Positions 4,502 to 7,168 of a stretch of DNA of 7,168 nt are shown here, in pieces (position 1 is the first letter of the stretch; the number at the start of each line of letters is the position of its first letter). Source of the stretch: Chitinophaga pinensis (GTDB lineage Bacteria; Bacteroidota; Bacteroidia; Chitinophagales; Chitinophagaceae); the NCBI GenBank assembly GCA_943331145.2, contig CALQKL020000109.1, forward strand, positions 1 to 7,168, given 5' to 3'. The notes under the pieces are model-generated. The model made no database searches and had not been told where the DNA came from. It was given only the letters and a program-made list of their open reading frames with translations. A program made the position numbers and the translations under genes.

Positions 4502-7168
4502 ATGTCAGAAGTAATTACGCCCAGATTAATGGCAGCAGCCAAGGAATTTAACATAGGTACCAATACCTTGATCGAATTTCTTGTGTCAAAAAATTTCAAT
4601 GCTGATGAGCTAAAGCCATCAACAAAACTGTCTGAGGATATGTACCGTGTGCTACAATCCGAATTTCAGCAAGATAAGGCAGCAAAGCAAAAAGCAGAGC
4701 AAGTAGATTTGCCAAAAGGTGCTGGTGGAGACCCAAAGAAAAAACGCGACGAAGAAGATTTGTCGATTAAGAAAAAAGATGAAAAACCTAAGGCAGCGGC
4801 TGTAGCTGACGAAGTAAAACCTGAAATAGTTGAAACGCCTGTTGTGGAATCGCCTGCATCGGAAACACCAAAAGTGGATAATTTTGCAGTAGAAAAGCCA
4901 GTAGCTGAAGTTTCTGAAATAGAACAAACAGACACACAGAAAGATCCGGAAATCACAAAAATAGTTGCTCCAGAAATTGAAGGGTTAAAGATTTTAGATA
5001 AAATTGATTTAAATCAAATCGATTCTTCAAGCAGACCTAAAAAAGCAACTAAAAAAGAACCTGCAAAAAAAGCATCAAAAACGGTTGAATCACCTAAAGC
5101 AGATGACGCTCCTACAACTCAAGAGCCAGAAGCTACCAAACCTAAAGTAGAAGCTGTTGTTGATACTACTCCTTTAAAAGAAGATCCTTCTGTAGCTGTT
5201 ATTGAAAACATTCAAGCAGATAAATTAACAGGTCCAAAAATCTTAGGTAAAATTGTTTTACCAGTTAACAACGATACCCGTCCAAAGCGCGAAACAAACG
5301 AAGAGAAACAAAAGCGCAAGCGTATTCCAATTCAAAAGAAGCCAGGTGATAATACCAGTCAGCCAGGTCAACCAAATAGAGGAAACAAAGCTTTACCAGA
5401 TAATCGTGGAGGGCAACCCAACAGACCTCCATTTGGTCAACAAGGTAACAATCCACAACAAGGTGGCAATCGTTTCCAACGCCCATCAACTGGTGGTGCA
5501 GCTCCAAAACGTCAGGAAGATAAAATTATTGACGCAAAAGAAATACAAGAGAAATTAAAACAAACCCAAGCAAAACTTGCAGGTGCCGGAGGAAGAGGAA
5601 AAAGCTTAAAAGCGAAATATCGTAAAGCTAAGCGTGAAGAGATGGCCGAAAATATGGGCGATGGCGAAATCTCAAACAAATTACAAGTAACAGAATTTAT
5701 ATCAGTAAGTGAATTGGCCGGTTTAATGGATGTAAGCTTTGCCGACATCATTAGCAAATGTATGAACTTGGGAATCATGGTTTCCATCAATCAGCGTTTG
5801 GAAGCCGATGTTATTGAACTTGTTGCTAGCGAATTTAATTATGAAGTAGAATTTATTGGGGTTGATGATGCAGCTGAACTTGAAGTAGATGAAGAGATTG
5901 ACAATCCTGAAGATTTAAAACCAAGAGCACCGATTGTTACCATCATGGGTCACGTAGATCATGGTAAAACATCTTTGCTTGATTATATCAGACAAACAAA
6001 TGTTATCGCAGGTGAGGCAGGAGGAATTACACAGCATATCGGTGCGTATGAAGTTACATTGCCTGATGGACGTGCTATCACGTTTTTAGATACGCCTGGT
6101 CACGAAGCGTTTACGGCTATGCGTGCCCGTGGTGCTAAGGTTACAGATATTGCGGTTATTGTGGTTGCTGCGGATGACGCGGTTATGCCACAAACCAAAG
6201 AGGCCATTTCGCATGCTCAAGCAGCTAATGTGCCGATGATATTTGCCATAAACAAAGTAGATAAAGACGGCGCCAATCCAGAAAAAATCAAAGAACAACT
6301 TGCTTCAATGAATATTTTGGTGGAAAGCTGGGGCGGTAAATTTCAAAGCCAAGAAATCAGTGCTCGTAAAGGAATGAATATCGATTTGTTACTTGAAAAG
6401 ATATTGTTGGAAACAGATTTGCTTGAATTAAAAGCCAACCCTGAAAAACAATCATCAGGTACAATTATAGAAGCATCGCTTGATAAAGGTAGAGGCTATG
6501 TAGCTACAATTTTAGTGCAAAATGGCACATTGAAACAAGGGGACATGATTGTTTCTGGACAATACTTCGGTAAAGTAAAAGCAATGTACAATGAGCGTAA
6601 CCAACGTGTGGAATCTGCTCCTCCATCAACACCAGTATTATTATTAGGTTTGAATGGAGCTCCTCAAGCTGGTGAAACCTTTAAGGTTTTTGCGGATGAA
6701 GCAGAAGCAAGAGAAACAGCATACAAACGTGGACAAATTTTACGTGAACAAGGTATGCGTGCTAAGAAACACATTACGTTGGATGAAATTGGACGTCGTT
6801 TGGCATTGGGTAACTTTAAAGAATTGAATGTAATTATAAAAGGTGATGTGGATGGTTCGGTTGAAGCGTTGAGTGATTCACTACAAAAATTAAGTACAGA
6901 AGAAATTGTTATAAAAGTGATTCATAAAGCGGTAGGTGCGATTACAGAAAGTGATGTTACCTTGGCGAATGCGTCGGATGCGATTATCATTGGTTTCAAT
7001 GTGCGTCCTTCAATGCAAGCTGCACGTTTAGCAGAAAACGAATCCATCCAAATTAAGCTTTACTCAATTATCTATAACGCCATCGAAGAAATTAGATCGG
7101 CAATGGAAGGTATGTTAGAGCCAACTGTAGAAGAGAAAATTTTGGCAAACGTTGAAATTAGAGAAACA
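4502..7168 (+). CDS. infB: Translation initiation factor IF-2 (3' end beyond window)
   Basis: IF-2 is the GTPase that brings initiator fMet-tRNA to the 30S subunit and promotes subunit joining. The frame is open from ATG 4502 (MSEVITPRLMAAAKEFNIG) to the window edge, 889 codons with no stop or frameshift. Roughly 100 more residues would complete the fourth domain of the core. In order: an IF2_N-like domain (about 3-55), a long Lys/Glu/Pro/Ala-rich linker (about 56-270), a Gly/Asn/Gln/Arg-rich stretch (about 272-338), a basic helix (about 358-382) and a second IF2_N domain (about 394-458). The GTPase domain follows, with G1 GHVDHGKT (483-490), G2 around AGGITQHIG (506-514), G3 DTPGH (530-534), G4 NKVD (584-587) and G5 SARKG (620-624). 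Beta-barrel domain II (about 650-745) and domain III (about 770-880) come next. All GTPase motifs, including the catalytic His of DTPGH, are intact. The last gene seen in the operon, 57 bases after nusA. Confidence 0.97.
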   Translation, partial: MSEVITPRLMAAAKEFNIGTNTLIEFLVSKNFNADELKPSTKLSEDMYRVLQSEFQQDKAAKQKAEQVDLPKGAGGDPKKKRDEEDLSIKKKDEKPKAAAVADEVKPEIVETPVVESPASETPKVDNFAVEKPVAEVSEIEQTDTQKDPEITKIVAPEIEGLKILDKIDLNQIDSSSRPKKATKKEPAKKASKTVESPKADDAPTTQEPEATKPKVEAVVDTTPLKEDPSVAVIENIQADKLTGPKILGKIVLPVNNDTRPKRETNEEKQKRKRIPIQKKPGDNTSQPGQPNRGNKALPDNRGGQPNRPPFGQQGNNPQQGGNRFQRPSTGGAAPKRQEDKIIDAKEIQEKLKQTQAKLAGAGGRGKSLKAKYRKAKREEMAENMGDGEISNKLQVTEFISVSELAGLMDVSFADIISKCMNLGIMVSINQRLEADVIELVASEFNYEVEFIGVDDAAELEVDEEIDNPEDLKPRAPIVTIMGHVDHGKTSLLDYIRQTNVIAGEAGGITQHIGAYEVTLPDGRAITFLDTPGHEAFTAMRARGAKVTDIAVIVVAADDAVMPQTKEAISHAQAANVPMIFAINKVDKDGANPEKIKEQLASMNILVESWGGKFQSQEISARKGMNIDLLLEKILLETDLLELKANPEKQSSGTIIEASLDKGRGYVATILVQNGTLKQGDMIVSGQYFGKVKAMYNERNQRVESAPPSTPVLLLGLNGAPQAGETFKVFADEAEARETAYKRGQILREQGMRAKKHITLDEIGRRLALGNFKELNVIIKGDVDGSVEALSDSLQKLSTEEIVIKVIHKAVGAITESDVTLANASDAIIIGFNVRPSMQAARLAENESIQIKLYSIIYNAIEEIRSAMEGMLEPTVEEKILANVEIRET

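Noticed and set aside
4652..4956. Open frames on the minus strand opposite the IF-2 linker, Ser/Phe- or Tyr-rich
   Set aside because: They are complements of the repetitive Lys/Glu/Ala/Pro codons of infB; composition is unlike a real protein and no family is recognisable.
5253..5558. 101-codon plus-strand frame inside infB
   Set aside because: It is the shifted reading of the IF-2 linker; the infB frame continues uninterrupted through it and carries all domain motifs downstream.

Overview
This is an ordinary-looking piece of core chromosome from an AT-rich member of the Bacteroidota. Four things point to that phylum. Two upstream regions carry promoter elements of the Bacteroidota type (TTTG followed by TAnnTTTG). 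Start codons are usually preceded by A-rich sequence rather than a strong Shine-Dalgarno. A small membrane protein resembles the Bacteroidota-restricted DUF4834 family. The rimP-nusA-infB cluster and the beta clamp also have phylum-typical sequence. I would not name a genus; the RimP looks closest to my memory of Chitinophaga- or Sphingobacterium-like proteins. I see no mobile element, phage gene, CRISPR array, tRNA or rRNA.

Layout. On the minus strand (19-962) a RecX-type RecA modulator is followed, with a one-base overlap, by a GAF-domain free methionine-(R)-sulfoxide reductase. Diverging from recX on the plus strand is dnaN (1059-2177), the DNA polymerase III sliding clamp. It converges on a small membrane-anchored DUF4834-like gene on the minus strand (2194-2427). 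A 211-base divergent intergenic region (2428-2638) then leads into the conserved cluster rimP (2639-3133), nusA (3194-4444) and infB (from 4502, running off the right edge at 7168). The infB reading frame is open for 889 codons and fills the last 37 percent of the window.

How the genes work together. rimP (30S maturation), nusA (transcription elongation and termination factor) and infB (initiation factor IF-2) form the classic operon linking transcription and translation. recX, the sulfoxide reductase and dnaN are housekeeping genes for DNA repair and replication and for redox repair.

The most interesting part is non-coding. The leader of the rimP operon holds a near-consensus Bacteroidota promoter. 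About 20 bases downstream is a perfect 10-bp hairpin followed by a U-tract, which looks like an intrinsic terminator placed before the first gene. A second foldable segment follows, whose closing stem would cover the bases just before the rimP start. Because nusA lies in this operon, a NusA-responsive attenuator is a reasonable hypothesis. Paired hairpins also sit in the rimP-nusA gap. These are inferences from sequence by eye; no folding or comparative analysis was run.
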